Shown here piece by piece: positions 44,213 to 53,155 of a stretch of 64,000 nucleotides of DNA (position 1 is the first letter of the stretch; every line of letters starts with the position of its first letter). The notes beneath the pieces were generated by a model. It was not told the origin of the DNA. It ran no database searches and saw only the letters and a list, made by a program, of their open reading frames with translations. The DNA comes from Anaerocolumna chitinilytica (lineage in GTDB: Bacteria > Bacillota > Clostridia > Lachnospirales > Lachnospiraceae): NCBI RefSeq assembly GCF_014218355.1, contig NZ_AP023368.1, positions 310,001 to 374,000 of the forward strand, in the 5' to 3' direction. Both the position numbers and the translations under genes were made by a program.

Positions 44213-45919
44213 ATGAGAAAACAAAGGAATATGACAGTGGCAGGAATCTCACTTGCTCTGGTAATATTGCTGGTTATTATACTATCTGCTGTTATTAAGG
44301 AATTTACTCCCAGCCATAAACAAATGGCCCTTACAGATTATTATCAGGTTAAGGGTGACGAAGTCCAGATCATTTTACAGGATACTCTTTATGAAAAACA
44401 GGGATTATTAAAAGATGGTCAGGTATATCTTGATTATTATACCGTGGCAGATATCTTTAATAAAAGATTTTACTGGGATTCTAACGAGAATATTCTAAGT
44501 TATACCACACCGACTGAAATTATAAGAGCTGAAATCGGCAATAGCTTTTATAATGAAAATAACAGTCAGGTAAAAACAGACTATGAACCGGTTATCATGG
44601 AAAATCAGAATGCATATGTAGCAATAGATTTTGTGAAACAGTATACTGATATGAACTATACTTTCTATAAATCCCCTTCCAGAGTTGTGATTGAGTATAA
44701 ATGGGGAGATATCCTTACATCAAAGGTTAAGAAGAAAACCGAACTTAGGTACAAGTCAAGTATTAAAAGTGATATCCTAAAGGAGTTAAAAGAAGGAGAA
44801 GAGCTTACACTTGTTGATACCAGCGAAGTAACAAGCGGAAAATTCTATAAAGTAATTACAAAAGACGGTATTATCGGTTATGTGAAGACAAACCGGGTAA
44901 TAAAACCTGGTTATAGCGAATTGAAAAGCAATTATAAGGCTCCGGCTTATTCACATATTACACAGGACAATAAAGTGAACCTGGTATGGCATCAGGTCAC
45001 CAATACCTCGGCCAACAGTAATCTGGCAACTCTATTAGAGGATGCAAAAGGGGTAACTTGTGTATCCCCTACCTGGTTTAAACTTTCGGACAATAAAGGA
45101 GGAATTACTTCTCTTGCCAGTGAGAGCTATGTTGAACGCGCACATAATATGGGTATTCAAGTGTGGGCACTGGTAGATGATTTTAATACGGATGTTGATA
45201 AGAAAAAGGTGCTTTCATCCACATCCAGCAGAAAAAAATTAGTAAATGAACTGATCGCAGAAACCATCAAAGATGGAATAGACGGTATAAATATTGATTT
45301 TGAAAATATTCCTCAGGATGCCGGAGAGGATTATATCCAGTTCATACGTGAGCTGTCAGTTAAGTGCAGAAGTAATGGCATCGTACTTTCCATAGACAAT
45401 TATGTACCGGCCAGTTATAATTCTCATTATGATTGGGAGGAGCAGGGAATTGTAGCTGATTATGTTATCGTTATGGCTTATGATGAACACCACAGCAATT
45501 CAGAAGAAAGTGGTTCCGTATCCTCTGTAGGCTTTGTAGAGAATGCGGTGAGTGAAATCCTGAAATCTGTTCCCAAAGAAAGAGTAATAATTGGCTTACC
45601 TTTCTACACAAGATTGTGGAAAGAGGCAAAAAATGAGGATGGAACGGTGAAGATATCATCTGAAGCTTATGGTATGAATGCTGCAGCAAATCTGCTTATC
45701 GATAACGGTGTCACTGCAAAATGGGATGATAAGACAGGTCAATACTATGGAGAATTTACAAAAGACGGTGATGTATATAAGATGTGGCTGGAAGATGAGG
45801 ATTCCATGGAAGCTAAGTTAAAAGCAGTTTCAAAGGGAAATGTAGCCGGAATTGCCGGTTGGAAGCTTGGACTTGAGAAGGATGACATCTGGAATGTTAT
45901 TGCAAAATATATGAATTAA
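44213..45919 (+). CDS. Exported GH18 glycoside hydrolase with SH3-like domain
   Basis: 568 residues. One N-terminal transmembrane anchor (about 10-30), a copper-amine-oxidase-N-like or similar beta domain (about 45-165), an SH3-like module (about 175-230, KTELRYKSSIKSDIL), and a GH18 barrel (about 250-565). The catalytic motif DGINIDFEN with acid Glu364 is intact. Related proteins are the cortex-lytic or wall-modifying YaaH/YdhD family, which act on N-acetylglucosamine linkages of peptidoglycan. The next gene encodes an amidase, so both likely serve wall or spore-cortex remodelling. Confidence 0.9.
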   Translation: MRKQRNMTVAGISLALVILLVIILSAVIKEFTPSHKQMALTDYYQVKGDEVQIILQDTLYEKQGLLKDGQVYLDYYTVADIFNKRFYWDSNENILSYTTPTEIIRAEIGNSFYNENNSQVKTDYEPVIMENQNAYVAIDFVKQYTDMNYTFYKSPSRVVIEYKWGDILTSKVKKKTELRYKSSIKSDILKELKEGEELTLVDTSEVTSGKFYKVITKDGIIGYVKTNRVIKPGYSELKSNYKAPAYSHITQDNKVNLVWHQVTNTSANSNLATLLEDAKGVTCVSPTWFKLSDNKGGITSLASESYVERAHNMGIQVWALVDDFNTDVDKKKVLSSTSSRKKLVNELIAETIKDGIDGINIDFENIPQDAGEDYIQFIRELSVKCRSNGIVLSIDNYVPASYNSHYDWEEQGIVADYVIVMAYDEHHSNSEESGSVSSVGFVENAVSEILKSVPKERVIIGLPFYTRLWKEAKNEDGTVKISSEAYGMNAAANLLIDNGVTAKWDDKTGQYYGEFTKDGDVYKMWLEDEDSMEAKLKAVSKGNVAGIAGWKLGLEKDDIWNVIAKYMN

Positions 45920-45999
45920 AAATTCATATTGTAATGTGATTCATAGGGGAGGGCTTTTACTCATAGAATATAGTAAAACAACCTGAATGGATTTATATT

Positions 46000-46725
46000 G
46001 TGAAAAACCACAGAAAACTTTACAGGAACTATTTCCACATATTGTTTTTATGCTTTGTCTGCCTGGCAGTTTATACCTTAAACGACCCCTCCGTTGATGT
46101 AATGCAGAGGGATACCAAAACAGGTAAAACGGACGGGCAGATAACTGTTATTCTGGACCCAGGGCATGGCGGATATGATCCCGGAAAAGTAGGGATAAAT
46201 GGTGCTTTGGAAAAGGATATCAATTTATCCATAGCTTTGAGGCTGAAAAAGCTCTTGGAGCAAAATGATATTAAGGTAATTATGACCAGAGACACGGACA
46301 GCGGACTTTACAGCAGCGGTGATAGTAATAAAAAAGCTGCTGATATGCGTAAACGGGTGGATATCATTAATAACAGCAAAGCAGTGTTAGTTGTCAGTAT
46401 CCATCAAAACAGCTATACCAGTGAAGCAATTAAAGGAGCCCAGGTATTTTATTATACGAAGTCCAAGTCTGGTGAAGAGTTTGCTAAGATTATGCAAAGC
46501 CAGTTAAAGGAAACTTTGCAGGACGGAAACAAAAGAGAAGCCAAATCCAATGATTCCTATTATATGCTGAGAAAAACAGACTGCCCCATTATTATAGTTG
46601 AATGCGGATACCTGTCCAATAGCAGAGAGGCAGCCCTTTTATTGAAGGATGATTATCAGGAAAAGCTTGCATGGTCAATACATCTTGGGATTTTCCGCTA
46701 CCTCAATACCTTGGAAAATAAATAA
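46000..46725 (+). CDS. cwlD: N-acetylmuramoyl-L-alanine amidase, CwlD-like
   Basis: 241 residues, GTG start, with an N-terminal signal anchor (about 10-26) and an Amidase_3 catalytic domain. Zinc ligands are in DPGHGGYDPG (His), the Glu of NGALEKDIN and HQNS (His); the catalytic Glu is in VECGYLSN. Size and lack of wall-binding repeats match CwlD, which removes stem peptides during synthesis of muramic lactam in the spore cortex. The gene symbol is assigned by similarity of layout, so a general Amidase_3 enzyme remains possible. Confidence 0.85.
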   Translation: MKNHRKLYRNYFHILFLCFVCLAVYTLNDPSVDVMQRDTKTGKTDGQITVILDPGHGGYDPGKVGINGALEKDINLSIALRLKKLLEQNDIKVIMTRDTDSGLYSSGDSNKKAADMRKRVDIINNSKAVLVVSIHQNSYTSEAIKGAQVFYYTKSKSGEEFAKIMQSQLKETLQDGNKREAKSNDSYYMLRKTDCPIIIVECGYLSNSREAALLLKDDYQEKLAWSIHLGIFRYLNTLENK

Positions 46726-46818
46726 ACATGGTATTAGGCTGGATATGGTGTTATAATGTAGCTGTTATGCAAAAGAAATACCGGAAATGAAATATAAATT
46801 ACGGTTTAGGTAAAGCGA

Positions 46819-47874
46819 ATGAAGACTAAAATAATAAAAATAAACAGTAATCAAATAGACAGTGCAAAAATAACAGAAGCTGCGGATATCATTAGGCAGG
46901 GAGGATTAGTGGCTTTTCCGACAGAGACAGTATATGGACTTGGAGCCGATGGATTAAACAGCGATGCTTCAAAAAAGATATATGCTGCCAAGGGAAGGCC
47001 CTCAGATAATCCTCTGATTCTGCATATCAGTTCTATCAAGGCACTGGAGGATTTAACAGAAGGAGATTCTCCCCTTGGGAGAAAGCTGGCACAGGCTTTT
47101 TGGCCCGGGCCTTTAACCCTTATCTTTCAAAAAAGCAATAAAGTCCCTTTGGAAACTACTGGAGGGCTTGATACTGTGGCTATTCGGATGCCGTCCCATC
47201 CCATTGCCTATGAATTAATCAGACAATCAGGCGCTTATATTGCTGCCCCCAGTGCAAATGCCTCCGGAAGACCAAGTCCTACTGCGGCAGACCATGTGCT
47301 GGAAGATATGGACGGAAGAATAGAGATGATAATTGACGGTGGAAGGGCAGATATCGGGCTGGAATCCACTATTGTTGATGTTACCGGTAAGGTGCCGGTT
47401 ATCTTGCGGCCGGGGTTTATTACATTAGAAGATATAAAAGAGATTACCGGTGAGGCAGAATATGATAAGGGTTTATTTAAAAAGCCTGATAATGATGATT
47501 TTAAGCCAAAAGCACCGGGGATGAAATACAGGCATTATGCACCGAAAGGACAATTAACCATATATGAGGGTGAAAGCGATAATGTCATCCGGGCAATCAA
47601 TTCAGCAGCTGCCGTAAAGCAGGCAGAGGGCTATAGGGTAGGAATTATTGCAACGAAAGAAACAGCGGAGGCTTATCATTATGGAAGCGTGGAAGTAATT
47701 GGAACCAGGGAAGATGAGAAAACAATTGCAGCCGGGTTATTTCAGATACTTCGCGAATTTGACACACAACAGGCGGATTATATTTTTTCTGAGAGCTTTT
47801 ATGATAATTCCCTGGGACAAGCTATTATGAATCGGCTTCTTAAGGCAGCCGGATATCATATTGAAAAAGTATAA
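46819..47874 (+). CDS. tsaC: L-threonylcarbamoyladenylate synthase (Sua5/YwlC type)
   Basis: 351 residues, the long Sua5 form: a YrdC domain (residues 1-205, AFPTETVYGLGADG, KGRPSDNPLI, SANASGRPSPT) plus a C-terminal Sua5 domain beginning near APGMKYRHYAP. It makes threonylcarbamoyl-AMP from threonine, bicarbonate and ATP for the t6A37 modification of ANN-decoding tRNAs. The order tsaC-ywlE-rpiB is the same as ywlC-ywlE-ywlF(rpiB) of Bacillus. Confidence 0.95.
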   Translation: MKTKIIKINSNQIDSAKITEAADIIRQGGLVAFPTETVYGLGADGLNSDASKKIYAAKGRPSDNPLILHISSIKALEDLTEGDSPLGRKLAQAFWPGPLTLIFQKSNKVPLETTGGLDTVAIRMPSHPIAYELIRQSGAYIAAPSANASGRPSPTAADHVLEDMDGRIEMIIDGGRADIGLESTIVDVTGKVPVILRPGFITLEDIKEITGEAEYDKGLFKKPDNDDFKPKAPGMKYRHYAPKGQLTIYEGESDNVIRAINSAAAVKQAEGYRVGIIATKETAEAYHYGSVEVIGTREDEKTIAAGLFQILREFDTQQADYIFSESFYDNSLGQAIMNRLLKAAGYHIEKV

Positions 47875-47895
47875 CATGTTAGCATGGAGGTTAGT

Positions 47896-48354
47896 ATGAT
47901 AAAATATGAGAAGATTATTTTTGTCTGTACCGGAAATACGTGCAGAAGCCCCATGGCTGAGACTATATATAAGAGCATGGAGACCAACAGTGATATTGAA
48001 GTGACTTCCAGAGGTTTGGTGGTTTTATTTTCAGAGCCATTTAACCCGAAGGCAGATACAGTGTTAAAGAATCATAACCTGGAATTAGAAGGACATTTCT
48101 CAAAACCTCTTAAGAATTCAGATATAGACGAAAATACATTGATATTGGCAATGACAGAAAAGCAAAAGCAAAGTGTCATAGAGGATTTTAAAGATACAGG
48201 GAATACTTATACCATTAAGGAGTTTGTCGGAGAAAGCGGCGATGTGACTGATCCTTATGGAGGAACTCTTATAGATTATGAAGACTGCTATGTAGAGTTA
48301 GCAAGACTTGTGAAGAAAACAGTATATAAACTGAATGAGGAGGAGAATGCATGA
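47896..48354 (+). CDS. ywlE: Low-molecular-weight protein arginine phosphatase YwlE-like
   Basis: About 152 residues. The active-site loop is CTGNTCRS with nucleophile Cys11, Thr15 and Arg17. In YwlE this threonine replaces the isoleucine of tyrosine-specific relatives and gives preference for phospho-arginine. The general acid is in the DPYGG loop. ATG 47896 follows GGAGG by 5 nt; an upstream ATG at 47884 overlaps that site. It would oppose the arginine kinase McsB and so limit ClpC-ClpP proteolysis. The stop overlaps the rpiB start as ATGA. Confidence 0.9.
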   Translation: MIKYEKIIFVCTGNTCRSPMAETIYKSMETNSDIEVTSRGLVVLFSEPFNPKADTVLKNHNLELEGHFSKPLKNSDIDENTLILAMTEKQKQSVIEDFKDTGNTYTIKEFVGESGDVTDPYGGTLIDYEDCYVELARLVKKTVYKLNEEENA

Positions 48355-48779
48355 TAGCATTAGGATGTGACCACGGCGGATATGAATTAAAGCAGGAAAT
48401 TATAAAACACCTTGAAGGCAAAGGTGTGGCATATAAAGATTACGGTACTTATACGGAGGAATCCTGTGATTATCCTGTTTATGCAAAGAAGGTGGCGGAG
48501 GCAGTATTAAGCAAAGAGTGTGAACTTGGTATACTGATCTGCGGCACTGGAATTGGTATTTCAATTACTGCCAATAAAATAAAAGGTATTCGCGCTGCAC
48601 TATGCCATGACTGTTTTAGCGCAGAAGCTACCAGACAGCATAATGATGCTAATATCCTTGCACTGGGCGGCAGAGTAGTTGGAGTAGGGCATGCACTTAA
48701 GATAGTTGATACCTTCCTGGATACACCTTTCTCACAGGACGAAAGACATATCAGAAGAATCAGCCAGATTGAAGATTAA
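48351..48779 (+). CDS. rpiB: Ribose-5-phosphate isomerase B
   Basis: 142 residues. It has the RpiB motifs CDHGGYELK near the start, CGTGIGISITANK with catalytic Cys64, and HNDANILALGGR. It interconverts ribose-5-phosphate and ribulose-5-phosphate (or, in some relatives, allose or galactose phosphates). Overlapping starts and stops show translation coupled to the arginine phosphatase gene. Confidence 0.95.
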   Translation: MIALGCDHGGYELKQEIIKHLEGKGVAYKDYGTYTEESCDYPVYAKKVAEAVLSKECELGILICGTGIGISITANKIKGIRAALCHDCFSAEATRQHNDANILALGGRVVGVGHALKIVDTFLDTPFSQDERHIRRISQIED

Positions 48780-48896
48780 TATAAAATTTCCGATTCTATA
48801 GAATAGCAGGAAATAAAGAATGTTTATGAATAATCTCCTGCCAATGGGTAAAAATACCATATAAGAAAGTATGGATAACATTGGCGGAGGTGTTAT

Positions 48897-49706
48897 ATGG
48901 ACACAAAACAAAGTATTTATAAGCAGTTAGGGAGTACATTGCTGAAACAGAACCAAAAAGTATGGCTTTATATTTTGGGTGTACTGTGGATAGCAGTTGT
49001 TGTACAGGTTGGGGTAAACCATCTGCTGATACCTAAGACAAGCCTTTTACAGGCATTTGTCAGTACGAATAGTAATGTATCAGCCTATGAACTGGAGATG
49101 TGTGCCAGTATCGGTGAGAGTAATTTAAGTGAGGAAGAGAAAGAAAGCGATATATATTACCTGGCTGACAGCATTGGACTTAAAATGGAAAAGGCTCCGA
49201 TAGTTTCAAATAATGGTCAGGAAACAGAAATGGTTTATGAAAAAGATGGAAAGAATGCAGATACCTCCATTAAAGTGGTAACCTTAAAACAGCAGGATGA
49301 TGCCGGAAAATCTAATTTTCATCACTACATGTTAATCAGGCTTAAGCTATATGAGAATACTGAAAGTCTGATGCAATACCGAAAACTGCTTGAAAAAGCT
49401 TTAAAAGATCTGAAAACGGAAAATGTACAGACAACGATGCAGCTTTCCAGTACGTATAAAGGACATTTGAGCCTGGAGAGTATGAACAAGATTTCCGATG
49501 GCATGATAGAGAGCCTTGGAGGTAAAGTAGCTTATGCAAACAGAGAAGCAGAGCTTTATACGGTGTATGCCTACAGCGGAATTCTGAAAGAATATGTTAC
49601 CTCTATGGGTACTAAAATAAATATTCACATTGCGATACAATATGATAAAGACACAGACACCACCATTGTCTACCTAGGTACACCGGTAATTAATGGAGGG
49701 TATTAA
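48897..49706 (+). CDS. YwmB-like exported protein (TATA-box-binding-protein fold)
   Basis: 269 residues with an N-terminal transmembrane helix at about 24-45 and an extracytoplasmic domain. The layout (VKVVTL, then a long SMQYRKLLEKALKDL-type helix, an SSTYKGHLSLESMNKISDGMIESLGGK stretch, and a final strand TTIVYLGTPVIN) fits the YwmB/DUF1779 family found in spore formers, usually near murA and spoIID. The function is not known. GGAGG precedes the ATG. Call rests on overall pattern, not a catalytic motif. Confidence 0.65.
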   Translation: MDTKQSIYKQLGSTLLKQNQKVWLYILGVLWIAVVVQVGVNHLLIPKTSLLQAFVSTNSNVSAYELEMCASIGESNLSEEEKESDIYYLADSIGLKMEKAPIVSNNGQETEMVYEKDGKNADTSIKVVTLKQQDDAGKSNFHHYMLIRLKLYENTESLMQYRKLLEKALKDLKTENVQTTMQLSSTYKGHLSLESMNKISDGMIESLGGKVAYANREAELYTVYAYSGILKEYVTSMGTKINIHIAIQYDKDTDTTIVYLGTPVINGGY

Positions 49707-49717
49707 TCTGTGTGTAT

Positions 49718-49766
49718 AAAAATGATGCATAGAAGAAGCCGTGAGCCTCTTTTATGCATCGTTTTT
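49718..49766. terminator. Bidirectional terminator between convergent genes
   Basis: AAAAATGATGCATA pairs with TATGCATCGTTTTT (one mismatch), with inner AAG/CTT pairing. A and T runs on both sides. Confidence 0.85.
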
Positions 49767-49767
49767 A

Positions 49768-51681
49768 TTAGAACCAGCGTTTTCTGCCTCTGTAACGTTT
49801 ACGGCGCTCAAGCATTTCATTGTAAAGGAGCACTTCTGTCATGTCTTTTAGCCAATCAGTGTTATCAGCTGCGGTGTTTTCATTTACACTGGACTGTTTT
49901 ACTGTATTAAGGTTGGTATAGATTTTATCTACGAGGCGGCTTAAATAAACTCTGTCCGGATACTCATCAAACATACAGCTTCCGTCATATTCCAATTTAT
50001 CACATTCTTCTTCGATTAAAGATAACATCATCTTAGCCTGTTTGGGATACAACTGTTTCATATAATCAAAATCCTTAGCAGCGTCTTCACAGTTATCATA
50101 ACCATACAAAGGCATCATAGGAACGGCAAGAGGTACATGATAAGGAGACATGTCAGTCAAATAAATGTTACCGGCAGAATAACCCTGGTTGTAGTTATAG
50201 TCATATTCATCCCGGTGATTTGCCTCGCTATCGGAATAATCCTGTGCCCTTGGAATAAAGCCCGGAGCCGGAGGAATAGTAGGCAAAATAGTTCCCGGAA
50301 ATGAGCTGGAAGGGTTGGGAAGGGTTGAGATGGTATTTCCGTTGTTTCTTGGCATTGTGACATCTCCCGGTACGGAAGGAATGTCAGGAATATAAGGGAT
50401 AGTAGGAAGGGCAGGAAGGGTAAACACCGGGGTAGCCGGAGTAGTTGCAGGTGCTGCCGGGATGGTAAAACCAGTGGGTAAAGTGCTGCTGGGGGGCATA
50501 GTGGAACCTGGCTGATTAAAGGGAGACGTTGGCATGGTAGGAGTTGTAAAGCCAGGTACGGTCGGTATGGTAGGTGATGTAGTTCCCGGAGCAGTAGGGG
50601 TAGTAGGTCTGGCAGGTGCGGTTGGTATTGGCGGCATGGTAGGTCTAGCAGGCATACCAGTACCTGGCATGGTGTTCATCCCTGGGGTAGTAGGTCTTGA
50701 TGGCATAGTGCCCATACCCGGCATAGTATTCATACCTGGCATAGTGCCCATACCTGGCATAGTGTTCATGCCTGGAGCAGTAGGTCTTGATGGCATAGTG
50801 CCCATACCTGGCATAGTGTTCATACCCGGGGTAGTAGGTCTTGATGGCATAGTGCCCATACCCGGCATAGTGCCCATACCTGGCATAGTGTTCATCCCCG
50901 GAGTAGTAGGCCTTGTCGGCATGGTGCCCATGCCCGGCATAGTGTTCATACCTGGTATAGTACCCATGCCAGGAGCAGTAGGTCTTGACGGCATAGTGCC
51001 CATACCCGGCATAGTGTTCATACCTGGCATAGTGTTCATCCCCGGAGTAGTAGGTCTTGATGGCATAGTGCCCATACCCGGCATAGTGTTCATACCTGGC
51101 ATGGTGTTCATCCCTGGAGTAGTAGGTCTTGACGGCATAGTACCCATACCTGGCATAGTGCTCATACCCGGTATAGTAGGTCTGGTAGGTGAGATGGGCA
51201 TAGCAGGCTGGGTAAGAAGTCCGGGCCTTGCGGTGGGAGTAGTTATTCCAGGTAATGTAAACCCGGGAGTATTAGGAGTTGTCGGGGAGAGTGGTCTTGG
51301 GGAACTGGGTCTGTTAGGGATAACAGGAATTGTTCCTGCAGGAAATGTTACGGCAGGAGTTGGGGTTACCGGAGATACAGGGGTAAAAGGAGAGGTAGTC
51401 CCAGGCTGAACAGGTGCGGTACCTCCAGGTAATGTACCAACTGTGGGAGTAGTGAAAGTATCCTGCATGGAGTTTACCCTTCTATCAAAATCTGACGGAG
51501 AGATTCCGGTATAGCTTAAATTCATTGCGGATTTTGTTCCGAGAAGATCCGAATAAATGGAGTCGACAAAGGGTTGTTTACCCTCTGCGAAAGAATTTGC
51601 CGGCTGAGTGGTATAATTTGGAATACCGGATTTACCAAAAGAATTGTTGGAAGGTGAATATTCTGGACGAGAATATTTCAT
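49768..51681 (-). CDS. Repetitive Pro/Met/Gly/Thr-rich protein, probable spore-surface protein
   Basis: 637 residues in three parts. Residues 1-80 are non-repetitive. Residues about 80-470 are Pro/Thr/Gly/Met-rich; the core (about 165-345) is tandem units of NTMPGMGTMPSRPTTPG type, 10-21 residues long. The C-terminal 130 residues are conserved-looking and acidic (CEDAAKDFDYMKQLYP, EEECDKLEYDGSCMFDEYPD), ending in the basic RRKRYRGRKRWF. No signal peptide. A conserved acidic C-terminus on a low-complexity Pro/Gly body suggests a self-assembling coat or exosporium protein, but that is inference. GGAGG precedes the ATG. The repeat DNA keeps an antisense frame open. Confidence 0.7.
   Translation of the reverse strand: MKYSRPEYSPSNNSFGKSGIPNYTTQPANSFAEGKQPFVDSIYSDLLGTKSAMNLSYTGISPSDFDRRVNSMQDTFTTPTVGTLPGGTAPVQPGTTSPFTPVSPVTPTPAVTFPAGTIPVIPNRPSSPRPLSPTTPNTPGFTLPGITTPTARPGLLTQPAMPISPTRPTIPGMSTMPGMGTMPSRPTTPGMNTMPGMNTMPGMGTMPSRPTTPGMNTMPGMNTMPGMGTMPSRPTAPGMGTIPGMNTMPGMGTMPTRPTTPGMNTMPGMGTMPGMGTMPSRPTTPGMNTMPGMGTMPSRPTAPGMNTMPGMGTMPGMNTMPGMGTMPSRPTTPGMNTMPGTGMPARPTMPPIPTAPARPTTPTAPGTTSPTIPTVPGFTTPTMPTSPFNQPGSTMPPSSTLPTGFTIPAAPATTPATPVFTLPALPTIPYIPDIPSVPGDVTMPRNNGNTISTLPNPSSSFPGTILPTIPPAPGFIPRAQDYSDSEANHRDEYDYNYNQGYSAGNIYLTDMSPYHVPLAVPMMPLYGYDNCEDAAKDFDYMKQLYPKQAKMMLSLIEEECDKLEYDGSCMFDEYPDRVYLSRLVDKIYTNLNTVKQSSVNENTAADNTDWLKDMTEVLLYNEMLERRKRYRGRKRWF
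50640..51180 (-). repeat. Coding tandem repeats of the Pro/Met/Gly-rich protein
   Basis: About nine irregular units of 30-63 bp sharing CCCGGCATAGTGTTCAT, CCTGGCATAGTGCCCATA and TAGTAGGTCTTGA on the plus strand. Near identity between units with synonymous changes points to recent expansion by slippage or recombination; copy number may vary between strains. Confidence 0.85.
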
Positions 51682-51801
51682 TAGATCCTCCTATCATGTG
51701 CAATATCATTTTGTAACTAATATATGCAGCCCTGTTCCAACCGTTAACCTAAAAAATAAAAACAGTAGGAATATTTTATTCATTATGATACAATGGTTGC
51801 A

Positions 51802-51826
51802 GCACTAGTCACAGCACTAGTGACAG
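51802..51826. repeat. Short direct repeat between divergent genes
   Basis: GCACTAGTCACA is followed directly by GCACTAGTGACA; each contains the palindrome ACTAGT. It lies in the 220-bp gap between the divergent repeat-protein and methyltransferase genes and could be a regulator site for either. Confidence 0.4.
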
Positions 51827-51901
51827 TATTCATTTAGCTTGTGATAAGAGAGATTGAGAATTATCGAAAGTGTTTAATGCAGGATGAAAGAGGTTAGAAA
51901 G

Positions 51902-53155
51902 ATGGAAGACTATAATTTATCTATTATAGAGGAAAATCTGAATATAGATTTTACAGATATGATAATCAGTAATCCGGTAAAGGGAGAAGATACAAAGAAG
52001 ATTACGGTAAGGCCAGTTACAATAAAGAATGAAGATTTGTTTCAGGTTTGTGAATATAGAAATAATCAAGTGTTTCATAAAAATGTGGAAAAAAATGTGC
52101 TAATAGGAATGCTGAACCAGTGGATGGGTCCGTTGATGAAACAGCTTTTGCTAAGAAGCACGAAAAAAGAAGTTACAATGTTAATCAGCAGTAAGGGGAA
52201 GGAAACCCTAAAGGTTAAGAAACTTCAGTCGACGGAAGCGAATGAGCTGCCGGCCGCCGGCAAAGCGCCGCGGAACAATACCTCTCATAACCGTGAAAAG
52301 GCGTACATTATACAGGAGGGTACTTTTGTTCCCTTTTTATTTGACCTTGGAGTGGTGAATCATGAAGGAAAGATTATAAAGGAGAAGTATGATAAATTCC
52401 GGCAGATAAATCGGTTTCTGGAATTTATTGAAGATATTCTGCCTGCATTAAAGAAGGACAGAGAAATAACGGTACTTGACTTTGGATGCGGAAAATCCTA
52501 TCTTACCTTTGCCATGTATTATTACCTAAAGATTGTGAAAGGTTATGCTGTACGCATTATAGGACTTGATTTGAAAAAGGATGTAATCGCCAATTGTAAT
52601 GCTTTGGCGGTTAAGTACGGTTATGATAAACTGAACTTTTTAGTAGGTGATATCGCAGATTATCAAGGTGTTGATAAAGTAGACATGGTAGTAACACTGC
52701 ATGCCTGTGATACGGCCACGGATTATGCACTGTATAAGGCTGTAAAATGGGGAGCCGAGGTAATATTGTCAGTTCCCTGCTGTCAGCATGAATTAAACCG
52801 CCAAATAAAAAGTGAATTATTAAACCCTATACTGAAATATGGATTAATAAAGGAAAGAATAGCAGCCCTGGCAACGGACGGCTTAAGAGCAGAGCTTTTA
52901 GAGTCAGCAGGCTATAAGACTCAGATTCTGGAGTTCATTGATATGGAACATACACCTAAGAATATTTTAATTCGGGCTGTAAAGAGAAAGCATGGAGAGA
53001 CTGCTGAACAGGCAAAAGACAGGCAGGATTCTTCCAAAGCAGAAACCAATGCAGCAGGAATAAAAGGCTCTAAGGAATATGAAGAGCTGATAGAATTCTT
53101 AGGAGTCAGACCAAAGCTATATGATTTGCTTAGTAAGGATGTGGACATATGCTAA
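51902..53155 (+). CDS. SAM-dependent methyltransferase (Methyltransf_32-like)
   Basis: About 417 residues. An N-terminal domain of about 130 residues precedes a Rossmann methyltransferase: motif I VLDFGCGKSYLTFA, IIGLDLKK, then VTLHACDTATDYAL and SVPCCQHE. The HACDTATD and PCCQH motifs mark a family proposed to act on RNA or protein and related to GSTCD; the substrate is not known. ATG 51902 follows AGAGG; an in-frame ATG at 51884 is also possible. The last 7 bp overlap the next gene, so the two are coupled. Confidence 0.82.
   Translation: MEDYNLSIIEENLNIDFTDMIISNPVKGEDTKKITVRPVTIKNEDLFQVCEYRNNQVFHKNVEKNVLIGMLNQWMGPLMKQLLLRSTKKEVTMLISSKGKETLKVKKLQSTEANELPAAGKAPRNNTSHNREKAYIIQEGTFVPFLFDLGVVNHEGKIIKEKYDKFRQINRFLEFIEDILPALKKDREITVLDFGCGKSYLTFAMYYYLKIVKGYAVRIIGLDLKKDVIANCNALAVKYGYDKLNFLVGDIADYQGVDKVDMVVTLHACDTATDYALYKAVKWGAEVILSVPCCQHELNRQIKSELLNPILKYGLIKERIAALATDGLRAELLESAGYKTQILEFIDMEHTPKNILIRAVKRKHGETAEQAKDRQDSSKAETNAAGIKGSKEYEELIEFLGVRPKLYDLLSKDVDIC

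Noticed and set aside
50640..51180. Regular DNA repeats that could suggest a CRISPR array
   Set aside because: Units are adjacent without unique spacers, lie within an open reading frame and vary synonymously. No cas genes are present in the window.
50534..51409. A 291-codon open frame on the plus strand opposite the repetitive protein gene
   Set aside because: It is made only of VGLDGIVPIPGIVFIP-type repeats that mirror the minus-strand tandem repeats. The minus-strand frame has a ribosome-binding site and non-repetitive conserved ends; the plus-strand frame has neither.
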